64,000 nucleotides of DNA, taken from Vibrio owensii CAIM 1854 = LMG 25443. Lineage in GTDB: Bacteria; Pseudomonadota; Gammaproteobacteria; Enterobacterales; Vibrionaceae. Below are positions 1 through 8,514 of the stretch, piece by piece. The first letter of the stretch is position 1. Each line of letters begins with the position of its first letter. The position numbers and the translations under genes are program-made. The stretch covers positions 186,001 to 250,000 of the forward strand of contig NZ_JPRD01000015.1 of NCBI RefSeq assembly GCF_000817815.1, written 5' to 3'. Below the pieces are notes generated by a model. It saw only the letters and a program-made list of their open reading frames with translations. It did no database searches and was not told the origin of the DNA.

Positions 1-783
1 GGTGAACCAGTTACAATTGCTGTTGGTGTTGCTCAGTCAAACCGTATTGGCTTCAATTTTAATAAACTCGAAGTTGTTACCTCAGATATGAGGACGCCTA
101 TCCTTAAGGATGGCGGATACATGTATATCACTCCTTCTGTTGCCGGCGAACCAATTGGTTTGCTGGTGGGCGAAGAAGGTATGCCTGAAACCATGGTTAA
201 CGTCCTACTTCTTCCTGCTAACGTACCACAGGTAATCGCTCAAGTTGATGTGCTTCTGACTAAAGAAATGAAGCAGAAACGCTCAAGAATCATTGCTGAT
301 GCAAAAGCTAAAGAAGCCAAAGCAGCCGCAGAGTTAGCAGAGATTGAAGAACAACTAGAACAAGGCGAAAGTAAGCTTCGTACCAATACAGATCCATACT
401 CAGACCGAATTATCGATCTCTTAACTATAGTTGCGAAAGAAGATATCCCTCAGGGTTTCTCACTGAGGCTTCAAAATCAAGTTCCAGAGAAAGACCTATA
501 CCCATGTGATAGTACGAAACTGGTAATGTACCATCAGACTGTACAGCAGCTTGAGTCTAGTAAAGAAATTATCGATATCGTCAAGGTTACAAATGATCTA
601 AACGGAGTGCGCTCTGTTGAAGACGACTACTGCATCTCTCCAGGAGTGCTGGCCGCAGCAACTTTCCGTCGTTCGCATCTTCAACCAGGTCAAAGCACTG
701 AGATTTATGTACTACGAGACAAGCTCTACAGTAAAAAGCATCTGAAAGCAATTACTCGTAAACGTCCATCCGTGACTAACTAA
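1..783 (+). CDS. traK: TraK-like F-type conjugation secretin homologue, 5' end missing
   Basis: The frame is open from the first base and ends at 783, so the gene starts outside the window. In F-type systems TraK is the periplasmic, secretin-like (VirB9-type) protein that joins TraB and TraV in the envelope-spanning core complex. The visible 260 residues hold the soluble middle and C-terminal part: a beta-rich N-terminal stretch, a charged Lys/Glu/Ala-rich helical segment near visible residues 90-120, and a beta-rich C-terminal domain. The assignment rests mainly on order: it lies directly before traB, as in F, IncC and SXT-type transfer regions. Only 12 bases separate it from traB, so the two are co-transcribed. 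Confidence 0.8.
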   Translation, partial: GEPVTIAVGVAQSNRIGFNFNKLEVVTSDMRTPILKDGGYMYITPSVAGEPIGLLVGEEGMPETMVNVLLLPANVPQVIAQVDVLLTKEMKQKRSRIIADAKAKEAKAAAELAEIEEQLEQGESKLRTNTDPYSDRIIDLLTIVAKEDIPQGFSLRLQNQVPEKDLYPCDSTKLVMYHQTVQQLESSKEIIDIVKVTNDLNGVRSVEDDYCISPGVLAAATFRRSHLQPGQSTEIYVLRDKLYSKKHLKAITRKRPSVTN

Positions 784-795
784 GTGGTGGCTTAA

Positions 796-2469
796 ATGAA
801 AGTAACTCTAACGCAAAAAGCAAAAGAAGCCGCTGCCAGACTTCTGAAAAAAAGTGCAGAACGTGACTACGATGAAAACTCCTTCTGGGCTGATGAAAAG
901 AAGCGCAAGTTCGTAATCTTCGGTATCGTGGCCGCTCTTATAGTTATCGCCTCTTCTTTAATGCCAGAACAGCATGTACGTGCAAAACGTGGCAAAAACG
1001 AATACCAGCTTGTTACCGATGATATTTCAGGTGAGTCAAACAAACCAACAACTGTATTCAGCGAAGGTGGTGCTGACAAGCTAGATGAAATTGCATCTGC
1101 TGATCTGTTGAAGGTAATGGAGACAGAAATGCAGGCTCGAGAAGAGCAAGTTCAAGATGAGCGCGATGATCTGGCTAAAGAAAAGCAAGCAATCTACGAT
1201 GAGCTCGATGAAGCTGAAATGAAAATGCAACAGCAAAAACGTGACTCGGAAGCTAAGCATAAGAATGCTCTGAACCAGCTTAAGGATGAAAACAAACAGA
1301 ACATTCAAAACGTTGTAAATGCTCTTATGAATGGCGAAGACATTAGCAAGTTAGCTCCGGGAGTGAAATTGCCTGAGAATGCAAATCCCTACGTAGCTAA
1401 TCAAGGTGGCTTTAATAGAGGTAACTCCGCTCAGAACCTAGCGCCTAATACTGTTGTAGGTCCTCGCAACTCATCAGCAGCACAATCAAACTACAGTGCA
1501 CCAACAATGACTCGTGGGATTCCGCAATCAGGTATCCGCGTTGTTAACAGCGGTAGTAGTATGCGTGTTGCTACTGGTCAGATGCTTGATAAAGCTAATG
1601 GTCCGGTAAGCGCTAATGGCGAAAAGAGCAAGTCACTGACTATCTTTGAACAGCTTGCAGAAGCTAAGGCCCAACTTCGCAGTAAACAAAATGAAATGCG
1701 TATCGCTGCTGAAAGTCGTGCAGAAGTGATTAAACAGGAAAAGATTCGCAAATCAAATCTAGTTCCACTAACGGCAGGTTCAATTATTTCGGGAACTTTG
1801 ATGAACGGTTCTTATGTTCCAACTGGTTCTAACGCAAGTAACGATCCAATGCCTGGTATCTTCCGCATCAAACGAGAAGCTCTAATGCCAAACTTCAACG
1901 TATCTGAAGAAGTTAAAGAATGTGTCATCGTTGCATCAGCCAAGCCGATTATTGAATCAACTCGAGTTGACTACCGTGCTTCTACCATTACATGCATCCG
2001 CGATGACGGAACAGCAACTGAAGATTCAATCAAAGCGGTAGCTACTGGTCGTGATGGTTCAACTGGAGTTCCGGCTACTTTGATCTCTCGCAATGGTGAG
2101 ATGCTAGCGAAAACAGCAATGGCTGGCTTCCTACAAGGTCTGACGGACATATTTAGCCAAACATCACTAGAAGTGAATAGTGAGGACGGTGTTTACGCTA
2201 TCTCAGGTAAACAAATGACTCAACTTACCGGTTCAGCAGCTTTAGGTGGTGCGGGTACCGCCATGGAACGACTAGCTGACTACTACATGGAGCTTGCAGA
2301 TAAAATGCAACCTACTTTGAAGGTTTCACCTGGTGTCGAAGTGGACTTTATTGTGACATCTCTAAGTGTACTTGACTTCAATGAAGACACTGGTACAGCA
2401 CAGCAACCAACAGCTGTGAACGGAAATGCAACTAACGTAGCAACTCAAACTGTAGGGATTCGTCGCTAA
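796..2469 (+). CDS. traB: TraB, VirB10-like inner-membrane core protein of the transfer apparatus
   Basis: 557 residues. TraB spans the envelope and links the inner-membrane ATPases to the outer-membrane TraK/TraV complex. Visible features are a short cytoplasmic N-terminus, one membrane segment at about residues 37-57, a long coiled coil at about 105-175 rich in Glu, Lys and Gln, a low-complexity Asn/Ser/Pro linker at about 190-260, and a beta-rich TrbI/VirB10-type C-terminal domain containing a conserved-looking PLTAGSIISG stretch. The weak ribosome site GGTGG precedes the ATG. Its stop overlaps the next start by one base, which suggests translational coupling. Length and order fit F-type TraB. 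Confidence 0.92.
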   Translation: MKVTLTQKAKEAAARLLKKSAERDYDENSFWADEKKRKFVIFGIVAALIVIASSLMPEQHVRAKRGKNEYQLVTDDISGESNKPTTVFSEGGADKLDEIASADLLKVMETEMQAREEQVQDERDDLAKEKQAIYDELDEAEMKMQQQKRDSEAKHKNALNQLKDENKQNIQNVVNALMNGEDISKLAPGVKLPENANPYVANQGGFNRGNSAQNLAPNTVVGPRNSSAAQSNYSAPTMTRGIPQSGIRVVNSGSSMRVATGQMLDKANGPVSANGEKSKSLTIFEQLAEAKAQLRSKQNEMRIAAESRAEVIKQEKIRKSNLVPLTAGSIISGTLMNGSYVPTGSNASNDPMPGIFRIKREALMPNFNVSEEVKECVIVASAKPIIESTRVDYRASTITCIRDDGTATEDSIKAVATGRDGSTGVPATLISRNGEMLAKTAMAGFLQGLTDIFSQTSLEVNSEDGVYAISGKQMTQLTGSAALGGAGTAMERLADYYMELADKMQPTLKVSPGVEVDFIVTSLSVLDFNEDTGTAQQPTAVNGNATNVATQTVGIRR

Positions 2470-2900
2470 TGACCGATAAAAAAGAACCTATGCAAGAGCA
2501 AACAAAGGCTCCTGCAGAAAAGCAAGGTAAAGGTCTGGTAACAGGCCTTATGGACAACATCGCCCCTATCCTTTGCGTGCTGCTTATTCTTTTTGCTGTG
2601 TACCAGCAAAAACAGATAACTGGTCTTCAGGATGCCGTTTCTTCTTTAATGACAAAAGAGGTGGATACGACTCCCAAAATCGCAGTCATCAGCTTCGATG
2701 ATACAGTTGAAAGTTGGGCGAAGATTGATCCATCTGGCAATCTTGGTCGAAGAGCGATCAGCAAAACAGTTGAGCTATATAACGGCAAGGGCTACTTAAT
2801 CCTTGATGCTGATGCAATCATCGGTGATGTTGGTTTCGCTGAGTTCATAAACGTTACACCTGAAGCTATTAAAGCTAAACGAGGTGACATCAATGAATAG
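2469..2900 (+). CDS. TrbI-like inner-membrane transfer protein
   Basis: 143 residues with a hydrophilic N-terminus, one membrane segment at about residues 31-45, and a periplasmic domain with an ISFDDTVESW box and a later YLILDADAIIGD box. F-type TrbI proteins are about this size and show the same plan, a single N-terminal membrane helix followed by a domain with an FD motif and a valine/alanine-rich VILDADAV-like motif. In F, TrbI influences pilus outgrowth and retraction. The assignment is by pattern and context, so moderate. The start overlaps the traB stop by one base, and the 3' end overlaps the next gene by eight bases. Confidence 0.7.
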   Translation: MTDKKEPMQEQTKAPAEKQGKGLVTGLMDNIAPILCVLLILFAVYQQKQITGLQDAVSSLMTKEVDTTPKIAVISFDDTVESWAKIDPSGNLGRRAISKTVELYNGKGYLILDADAIIGDVGFAEFINVTPEAIKAKRGDINE

Positions 2901-3714
2901 AATCAATACTGCTTTAACTGCGTTGGCTTTGGCCGCGTCGGTTTCCGGTAATGCTCTAGCAAATGACCCTCTATCCGAATCCGTAGCAAATAGTCGAGAG
3001 CAGAAGTTAACCGATTTCTTTAGTATCACTGCAAACGCAGATTGGACGGCAAAGCTACCAGAAACAGGCGGAATGGTTTTAACAAAGCTTAAAAATGGTA
3101 ACTACGTCGCTATGGGTTCGAATATGCGTTACGCATTCGAAGTTAAACGCGTTGTAAATATCATGAATGGTGAAGAAGTCCTTGATCTTAAGACTGCAAA
3201 TGATTTGTGGTTAGTGTATCCAGAGCAAGTTCAGAAGATGCCATTACCAATGTTCCGTTATGGTCCTGACAAGCCTAAAGCAGATATAACGATCATGGCA
3301 CCCGTACAAGATGACAAAGCGTCAAAGTCTACGGTTGAATTTGTCAAAGAACACATGGATAAATTCACAATCGATGTAATCCTGATGGCAACGACAAATA
3401 AGGTAGCCGGCAACTCGGTTGCCCACCTTATGTGCGCGATGGACCGTAAGTTAGCAAAAGAACGGTACCTTGATATGAAATTCCCTATCAAGGAAGACGC
3501 ATCAACGCATTTAGAGCAGAACCCGCAGTGCAACGTAAATGACATTATCTCAACGTTCACTCTACAGCGAATGTACAACGTTAAATCATACCCGTTTACA
3601 TATAACAGTCATGGGGCGACAGTCGCCGGCCTTCCTGAAAATCTTGAACAATTCCTGGATTTCAAACCAGAGAACCTAGCGTCCATCCAAGGGCTAGATT
3701 GGAGTAAAAAATAA
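2893..3714 (+). CDS. DsbC-like thioredoxin-fold periplasmic protein lacking the CXXC site
   Basis: 273 residues. A Sec signal peptide ends near residue 23 (NALA-ND). Transfer regions of the IncC/SXT/F type commonly carry a DsbC-type disulfide isomerase at this place, which helps fold Cys-rich TraV, TraU and TraN. The C-terminal half here has the expected size and ends with a GATVAGLPENLEQFLDF stretch typical of DsbC/DsbG C-termini. The region that should hold a Cys-X-X-Cys pair reads MAPVQDDKASKS, with no cysteine; only two distant cysteines occur later. It is probably not an active redox enzyme and may be structural. The ATG at 2893 is chosen over a GTG at 2884 because GAGGTG lies correctly upstream. 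Confidence 0.72.
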   Translation: MNRINTALTALALAASVSGNALANDPLSESVANSREQKLTDFFSITANADWTAKLPETGGMVLTKLKNGNYVAMGSNMRYAFEVKRVVNIMNGEEVLDLKTANDLWLVYPEQVQKMPLPMFRYGPDKPKADITIMAPVQDDKASKSTVEFVKEHMDKFTIDVILMATTNKVAGNSVAHLMCAMDRKLAKERYLDMKFPIKEDASTHLEQNPQCNVNDIISTFTLQRMYNVKSYPFTYNSHGATVAGLPENLEQFLDFKPENLASIQGLDWSKK

Positions 3715-4475
3715 TGAAACTACTTAAATTAGCAGCAATTATCGGTTCCCTATCACTCTTGGGTGGGTGTTCAGCATTTAACGTCGGTGAAGAGCCGCCA
3801 GAATGTGGCGTTGGTGCAACCGGCATCGATTGTGTTAGTGCCCGTGAAGTGTGGGCTGCAACTGATACATACAGCAATCTTGAAGGTATGACTGCCGCAC
3901 AAGTTCGTGATGAAGCAGCACGTAATGACCCTAACTCAGCTAGCTATAGTGCTGGTCATACTGCAGTAAAAGATGATTGTGATGACGATGAGTGTAAAAC
4001 GACTAAAGTCAAATCTGACCCATGGGAGCATAACACCGCAGCTAACAAACCTCTTTCTACAAAGGATCGCTCAGCTGCTTACGGACGATACCAGGAAGAG
4101 CGCCTACACCTGCCATCAGCTGATCCGTTAGCTGTACGCTCAACACCTGACATTCTTCGTATCACCATCGCCCCTTACCAAAATGAAAATGATGTACTGG
4201 TTATGCCAGTTCAATATTTTGCAGAAGTTGAGAAACGTAAGTGGATCATTGGCGATAAAGCATCAACTGGCATTGGCACAAGAACACCTACAGCAGTTCG
4301 AGCATTGTCACGTAGTGCAACCATGGCTTCTCAATCAACACCATCTAATACTGGCGGTATGGGAGTGAGCACGCGTCAACCTGCGCAAGAGTTTAACTTC
4401 GAAGGTGTTGTACCACCTGAAGCGATGGAAGCTGCAGCGAAGGCTGTTGGAAACTCATCGCAATTCAACCAATAA
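3714..4475 (+). CDS. traV: TraV-like outer-membrane lipoprotein of the transfer core complex
   Basis: 253 residues. The signal peptide ends in a lipobox LLGGC, so Cys19 is the predicted lipidated residue. It is followed by the TraV hallmark of paired cysteines, ECGVGATGIDCVSAREVW, at about residues 30-47. TraV anchors the TraK/TraB core to the outer membrane. The middle is low-complexity and acidic (DDCDDDECK), and the C-terminus is Pro/Gln/Ser-rich. The ATG shares a base with the stop of the upstream gene, which indicates one operon with coupled translation. Confidence 0.9.
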   Translation: MKLLKLAAIIGSLSLLGGCSAFNVGEEPPECGVGATGIDCVSAREVWAATDTYSNLEGMTAAQVRDEAARNDPNSASYSAGHTAVKDDCDDDECKTTKVKSDPWEHNTAANKPLSTKDRSAAYGRYQEERLHLPSADPLAVRSTPDILRITIAPYQNENDVLVMPVQYFAEVEKRKWIIGDKASTGIGTRTPTAVRALSRSATMASQSTPSNTGGMGVSTRQPAQEFNFEGVVPPEAMEAAAKAVGNSSQFNQ

Positions 4476-4487
4476 GGTAAGCAATCT

Positions 4488-7100
4488 ATGAACAACACAT
4501 TCAATGCAAACCTTTGGGGTGATAACCTCCCCTATTTGGAGTACATCGATGAGCTTGGTGGTTTCATCATGGATGGCGGTGGTCTCATGAGTACTTTTGT
4601 CTGCCAACCACTAAATGGTGTTAACCAAGAAGTACAGAGTGCTCTAGAAGACCTTTTTAAAACAGACTTTCCAGCAGATATGTTTCTTCAAATCTCAATG
4701 TTTGCGTCTCCAGATATCCAATGGATGCTCGATCGCTACGAAGGGAACCGAGGCAAACGAAACGAAAACCATGAAATCTCTGATCTACTTGATAACGTAG
4801 CAAAAGCAAACTACGGCTTCCTTAAAGAGAAAACTATTCACCCGCTTTCAGAGCGTGGGGAAGTTCTTGTCCGTGATATGGAAGTGTGGGTAACTATTTC
4901 CTATCCTACCCGTGAATTGCGTCCTAGCGTTGAAGAGTTAGAGACGTTCATGCGTAAACGTCAAGCTCTTGAAGGTGTGTTGGAGTCAATACATCTTCAG
5001 CCACAGCGCATGAATGCCGAAATGTTCCTTCATAGAATGAAAGTTGTGCATAACTGGAATGAAGATTCAGGTTGGCGACAGAATCCAGGGTTCTTTGATG
5101 CTTCTAAAATGATTCGTGACCAAATTCTAGATGTTGGCGGTGAGATCAAAACATGGTCTGATGGTATTGAACTTGGAAACACCGAAGATCAGTCTCGAGA
5201 GAAGAACGGAAAGTTTGTCAAAGTACTTTCTGTAAACCAGTACCCACGCATTATGACTTTTGGTCAATTGTACTCATTGGTTGTTGACTGGCAAAAAGGT
5301 CAGTCAGGTATCCGATGTCCATTCTTGATCACCTTAAACATTCACTACCCTAACCAGGTGGCTGCAAAAGATAAGTTTACTCGTAAGCGTACATATACGT
5401 CCCACATGGCAAGTACACCGTTTGCAAAGTGGGTAGACCGTCTATCATGGCAAAAAGAAGACTATGATCTTTTCAATACTGCTATTGATAAGGATTGTGC
5501 TCAGTTTACTAATGCCTACCTGCAGGTGATTCTGTTCACCAAAGACCGCCGCGATGGTCAGCGTGTCACACAAATGGTGCAATCTCATGGCGCGAAGGTT
5601 GGCTGGACGCTAGCCGAAGATAGTTTCTTTTGTTTGCCGATGTTCAAAGCTGCTCTGCCCGGTGGACAATCTCTTGATCTGATGAGTAGCCTAAAACGAT
5701 ACACAAGCTTCCCTTCGAACGTATTAAAGCATCTCTGCCCTATTGTATCAGCTTGGAAAGGTAATGGTTTCCATAAACCAGTATACCCTATGATTACACG
5801 CGAGGGTCAGCTGTTCATGTGGGACCCATTCACATCTGATGGTAACTATAATATTGCAGTTGCTGCAGCTTCCGGTTCAGGTAAATCGTTCTGGGTAAAT
5901 GGTTTATTCACCAATATACTCTCGTCGGGTTCCGAACTTGGTGGAAAACTATTCTATAAAGACTCTGATATAGAGCCGTTAGATAGTCAGCGAGTGTTTG
6001 ATGGCGGTCGTGTATTCATCATTGACGTTGGCCGTTCATACGAAAAAATTGTTGAGATGGCTGGTGGGCGTTTTGTTGTGTTTGATGATGACTTCAAGTA
6101 CAGCTTAAACCCATTCAAAGCAATTCACGACTTTGATGGTAAAGATGGTCAGGCTGATATGCTTATTTCGCTGATCTCATACATGGCAGCGCCTGAGTCG
6201 GAATTAGACCAGTTCCGTAGTTCGGCCCTTGCCAACATTGTAACCGATGAATGGCGAGAAAATGAAAATGCAGGTACCATCGATAATGTCCGCGATCGTT
6301 GTCTTGCTCATGAAGATACCCGTATCAATGATATCGGTGTACAGCTTGAACGATGGTGTAAAGGTGGTATGTATGGATCTTACTTTAGTGATGAATTGCC
6401 ACCTCTAGACTTCTCTGGTCACTTTGTCGTATTCGAGCTTGAAGAACTGAAAGCTAAGAAGATTCTACAGCGTGCTGTGCTGCTTCAGTGTATCTCTTCA
6501 ATTCAGCATGAGATGTTCTTAACCGGTAAAGACAAGCGCAAAATATTTGGACTTGATGAAGCGTGGGAGTTTTTATCGGATGATGACGGTGGTTCGCAGC
6601 ATATTCGCGCATTCCTTGAGGCAGGATGGCGTCGATTCAGGAAATATAATGCGTGCGGCATTGCGATTTCACAAAGCATTAACGATTACTACAACTCTCG
6701 AGTTGGTACCGCAATCATAGCGAACTCGCAATGGAAAGTACTATTGCGCCAAGAACCTGAGCAGGTGGATCAAGCACAGGCCGCAGGTCAGTTCTCCGGT
6801 AATGACCAAGACTTCCAATTGCTTAAGAGTCTTCATACCCGTAAAGGCGAATACTCGGAGATTTATATCCGAGGATCTTCTGGTGCAGAGGTTGTTCGCT
6901 TGTATGTACCACGTTACATGCAGCTAATGTTTACGACTGATCCGGAAGAGCTGAAGGTAATAGAGAAATACCGTAAAGCGGGCATGAGTATTCGTGAAGC
7001 TATTGATTTTATGATCAAAGATGAAAATCGCGGCAAATCGGGATTGAATGAAAGCAAGCGTGTTCATTCTGAGCGCGACATCTTAGATAGCATTGTTTAA
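4488..7100 (+). CDS. traC: TraC, VirB4-family ATPase of the transfer apparatus
   Basis: 870 residues, normal for F-type TraC. VirB4/TraC ATPases act at the inner-membrane base and power pilus assembly and DNA transfer. The N-terminal TraC_F domain occupies about residues 25-240. The ATPase domain has Walker A ASGSGKS at about 461-467 and Walker B KIFGLDEAWEFL around 686-696, followed by a downstream ISQSINDY stretch. It begins 12 bases after traV and ends the operon at a strong terminator. In many F-type regions traW, traU and traN follow traC; none is seen here, so the remaining transfer genes must lie elsewhere. Confidence 0.96.
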   Translation: MNNTFNANLWGDNLPYLEYIDELGGFIMDGGGLMSTFVCQPLNGVNQEVQSALEDLFKTDFPADMFLQISMFASPDIQWMLDRYEGNRGKRNENHEISDLLDNVAKANYGFLKEKTIHPLSERGEVLVRDMEVWVTISYPTRELRPSVEELETFMRKRQALEGVLESIHLQPQRMNAEMFLHRMKVVHNWNEDSGWRQNPGFFDASKMIRDQILDVGGEIKTWSDGIELGNTEDQSREKNGKFVKVLSVNQYPRIMTFGQLYSLVVDWQKGQSGIRCPFLITLNIHYPNQVAAKDKFTRKRTYTSHMASTPFAKWVDRLSWQKEDYDLFNTAIDKDCAQFTNAYLQVILFTKDRRDGQRVTQMVQSHGAKVGWTLAEDSFFCLPMFKAALPGGQSLDLMSSLKRYTSFPSNVLKHLCPIVSAWKGNGFHKPVYPMITREGQLFMWDPFTSDGNYNIAVAAASGSGKSFWVNGLFTNILSSGSELGGKLFYKDSDIEPLDSQRVFDGGRVFIIDVGRSYEKIVEMAGGRFVVFDDDFKYSLNPFKAIHDFDGKDGQADMLISLISYMAAPESELDQFRSSALANIVTDEWRENENAGTIDNVRDRCLAHEDTRINDIGVQLERWCKGGMYGSYFSDELPPLDFSGHFVVFELEELKAKKILQRAVLLQCISSIQHEMFLTGKDKRKIFGLDEAWEFLSDDDGGSQHIRAFLEAGWRRFRKYNACGIAISQSINDYYNSRVGTAIIANSQWKVLLRQEPEQVDQAQAAGQFSGNDQDFQLLKSLHTRKGEYSEIYIRGSSGAEVVRLYVPRYMQLMFTTDPEELKVIEKYRKAGMSIREAIDFMIKDENRGKSGLNESKRVHSERDILDSIV

Positions 7101-7107
7101 TCTCAAC

Positions 7108-7134
7108 GGCCATAGCCAAAGCTATGGCCCTTTT
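7108..7134 (+). terminator. Rho-independent terminator after traC
   Basis: A perfect 9-bp stem GGCCATAGC/GCTATGGCC with a 4-base loop is followed by five T. It begins eight bases after the traC stop and closes the transfer operon. Confidence 0.85.
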
Positions 7135-7174
7135 TAGGTTGCACACCATAGCAACCACATATCAGGAGATATTT

Positions 7175-7870
7175 ATGGAATTATTTGGCATAGACATTTC
7201 GAGAAACACCGAAGAAAATGTTGAAATGCTTGAAAACTCGATCATTGATCTATTGATTGGGATTGTAAGCCTCAGTGAGAATAATGGTTTGGATGCGGTG
7301 AGACAACACAATCTGCGTTGTGAAAAAATCGCGCTTGCCATTCTACGTAAGATTGATCATTCAGAGCTGAACGATGCGGATGCAATGTACCTCAAATCAT
7401 CACCGAAAATGCATTACTACCTGTCTAAAGCATGTGCCATGCATGACCTTGGTAAGACAACTGTTTCACCAATTCTTCTGAATCGCCAGGGCGGTCTATC
7501 AGATGCTGAATTCAACTTAATCAAAGAACATACTATGTCACCCGAGCGTGTCTTTGAAGCTACGCAAGGCCGTACAGTGTTTTTCTTTAAGCTACTAGAA
7601 CAGTGCATGAGAAGCCATCACGAACGATATAATGGCAAGGGTTACCCAGATGGTCTCAAGGCTGGTGAAATCCCGTTTGTAGCCCGACTCATGTCAATTA
7701 TCGATACCGTTGATAACATCGTTCACCGTAGCGCTTACGCTAATGAACAACCTTACGAGAAAGCACTGCAAGTCGTCTTGTCTATGCGCGGTGAAGCTTT
7801 TGACCCTGTATTGGTTGATGCGTTGCTCGATGCAAAAGAAGAAATTTCAGATATCCTCGTTACTTTCTAA
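7175..7870 (+). CDS. HD-GYP domain protein, probable cyclic-di-GMP phosphodiesterase
   Basis: 231 residues from the ATG at 7175, chosen because AGGAG lies just upstream; an earlier ATG in frame lies inside the traC terminator. HD-GYP enzymes hydrolyse cyclic di-GMP to GMP. The HD motif reads HDLGKT at about residues 90-95, and the GYP signature is complete: HHERYNGKGYPDGL followed by IPFVARLMSIIDTVD at about 147-178. No receiver or membrane domain is attached, so it is a stand-alone cytoplasmic enzyme. The terminator between traC and this gene implies separate transcription. A role in lowering c-di-GMP to adjust surface behaviour or mating is inference. Confidence 0.9.
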   Translation: MELFGIDISRNTEENVEMLENSIIDLLIGIVSLSENNGLDAVRQHNLRCEKIALAILRKIDHSELNDADAMYLKSSPKMHYYLSKACAMHDLGKTTVSPILLNRQGGLSDAEFNLIKEHTMSPERVFEATQGRTVFFFKLLEQCMRSHHERYNGKGYPDGLKAGEIPFVARLMSIIDTVDNIVHRSAYANEQPYEKALQVVLSMRGEAFDPVLVDALLDAKEEISDILVTF

Positions 7871-7885
7871 ACTCCCTCTAATTCG

Positions 7886-7920
7886 CGGTCAGTGACGGCT
7901 CTCACCAAGCTGACCGATTT
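7886..7920 (+). terminator. Weak terminator-like hairpin after the HD-GYP gene
   Basis: The 7-bp stem CGGTCAG/CTGACCG has a 17-base loop and is followed by ATTTAT. The T-run is poor. Confidence 0.4.
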
Positions 7921-8514
7921 ATCAATACAAGTCTTATAGCTAGATTTTGTTACATTTGTTGCATTAGGATCTGTGCCATAAGTGAGACAAATAAGATCTA
8001 GATAGATATCTCGCTCGCAAAATGTAGTACTATATAATCCAAAGTACGAAATTCGTTTTATAAATCGAAGTCACAAAAATGTGCAAATTCGATGAAAACG
8101 AATTGAGCAAAAAGAAGCAAATTTCAGCGAAACACTTGAAAAGAGGTGTGGTCAAGAATAGTATCAATCAAAATATTGACGCACTGGCTAGTTGATAACA
8201 CAGAAAAAAAAGCACTGTGTTTGAAAAATAAAGAATCTTTATTGGAATAATAACAAAAACTGTCCGATTCTTACGTAGTAATGCCGGTCAAAAATAACAA
8301 CTACTCTTATGTTGCCAAGCTAATGGATCTGTAGTCTTGTTTTCTGGCTGTAAGATGAAAAAAATAAAGCAGTGATTTATAAAACTGAACATACCGTTCT
8401 GGAATGCGGCCTGGTGTTACCTTAACCCGCCTTCAAGAAGAACGAGGATACTTAAATAGAATACCCTTACGTGAGAATGCCATCACGAAATAACAGGGAT
8501 ACTTAGGTGCGAAA
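7921..8514 (+). other. Leader region before the ParB-family gene, with long hairpin and short repeats
   Basis: About 590 bases with no credible gene. It holds a near-continuous long hairpin at 8050-8105 (AATTCGTTTT/AAAACGAATT, then ATCGAA/TTCGAT, then CACA/TGTG around an AAAA loop). Two copies of GGATACTTA lie at 8446-8454 and 8497-8505, the second overlapping the ribosome-site region of the ParB gene. The hairpin could be a parS-like site or a regulatory RNA structure. The rest is AT-rich, with no recognisable element. Confidence 0.55.
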
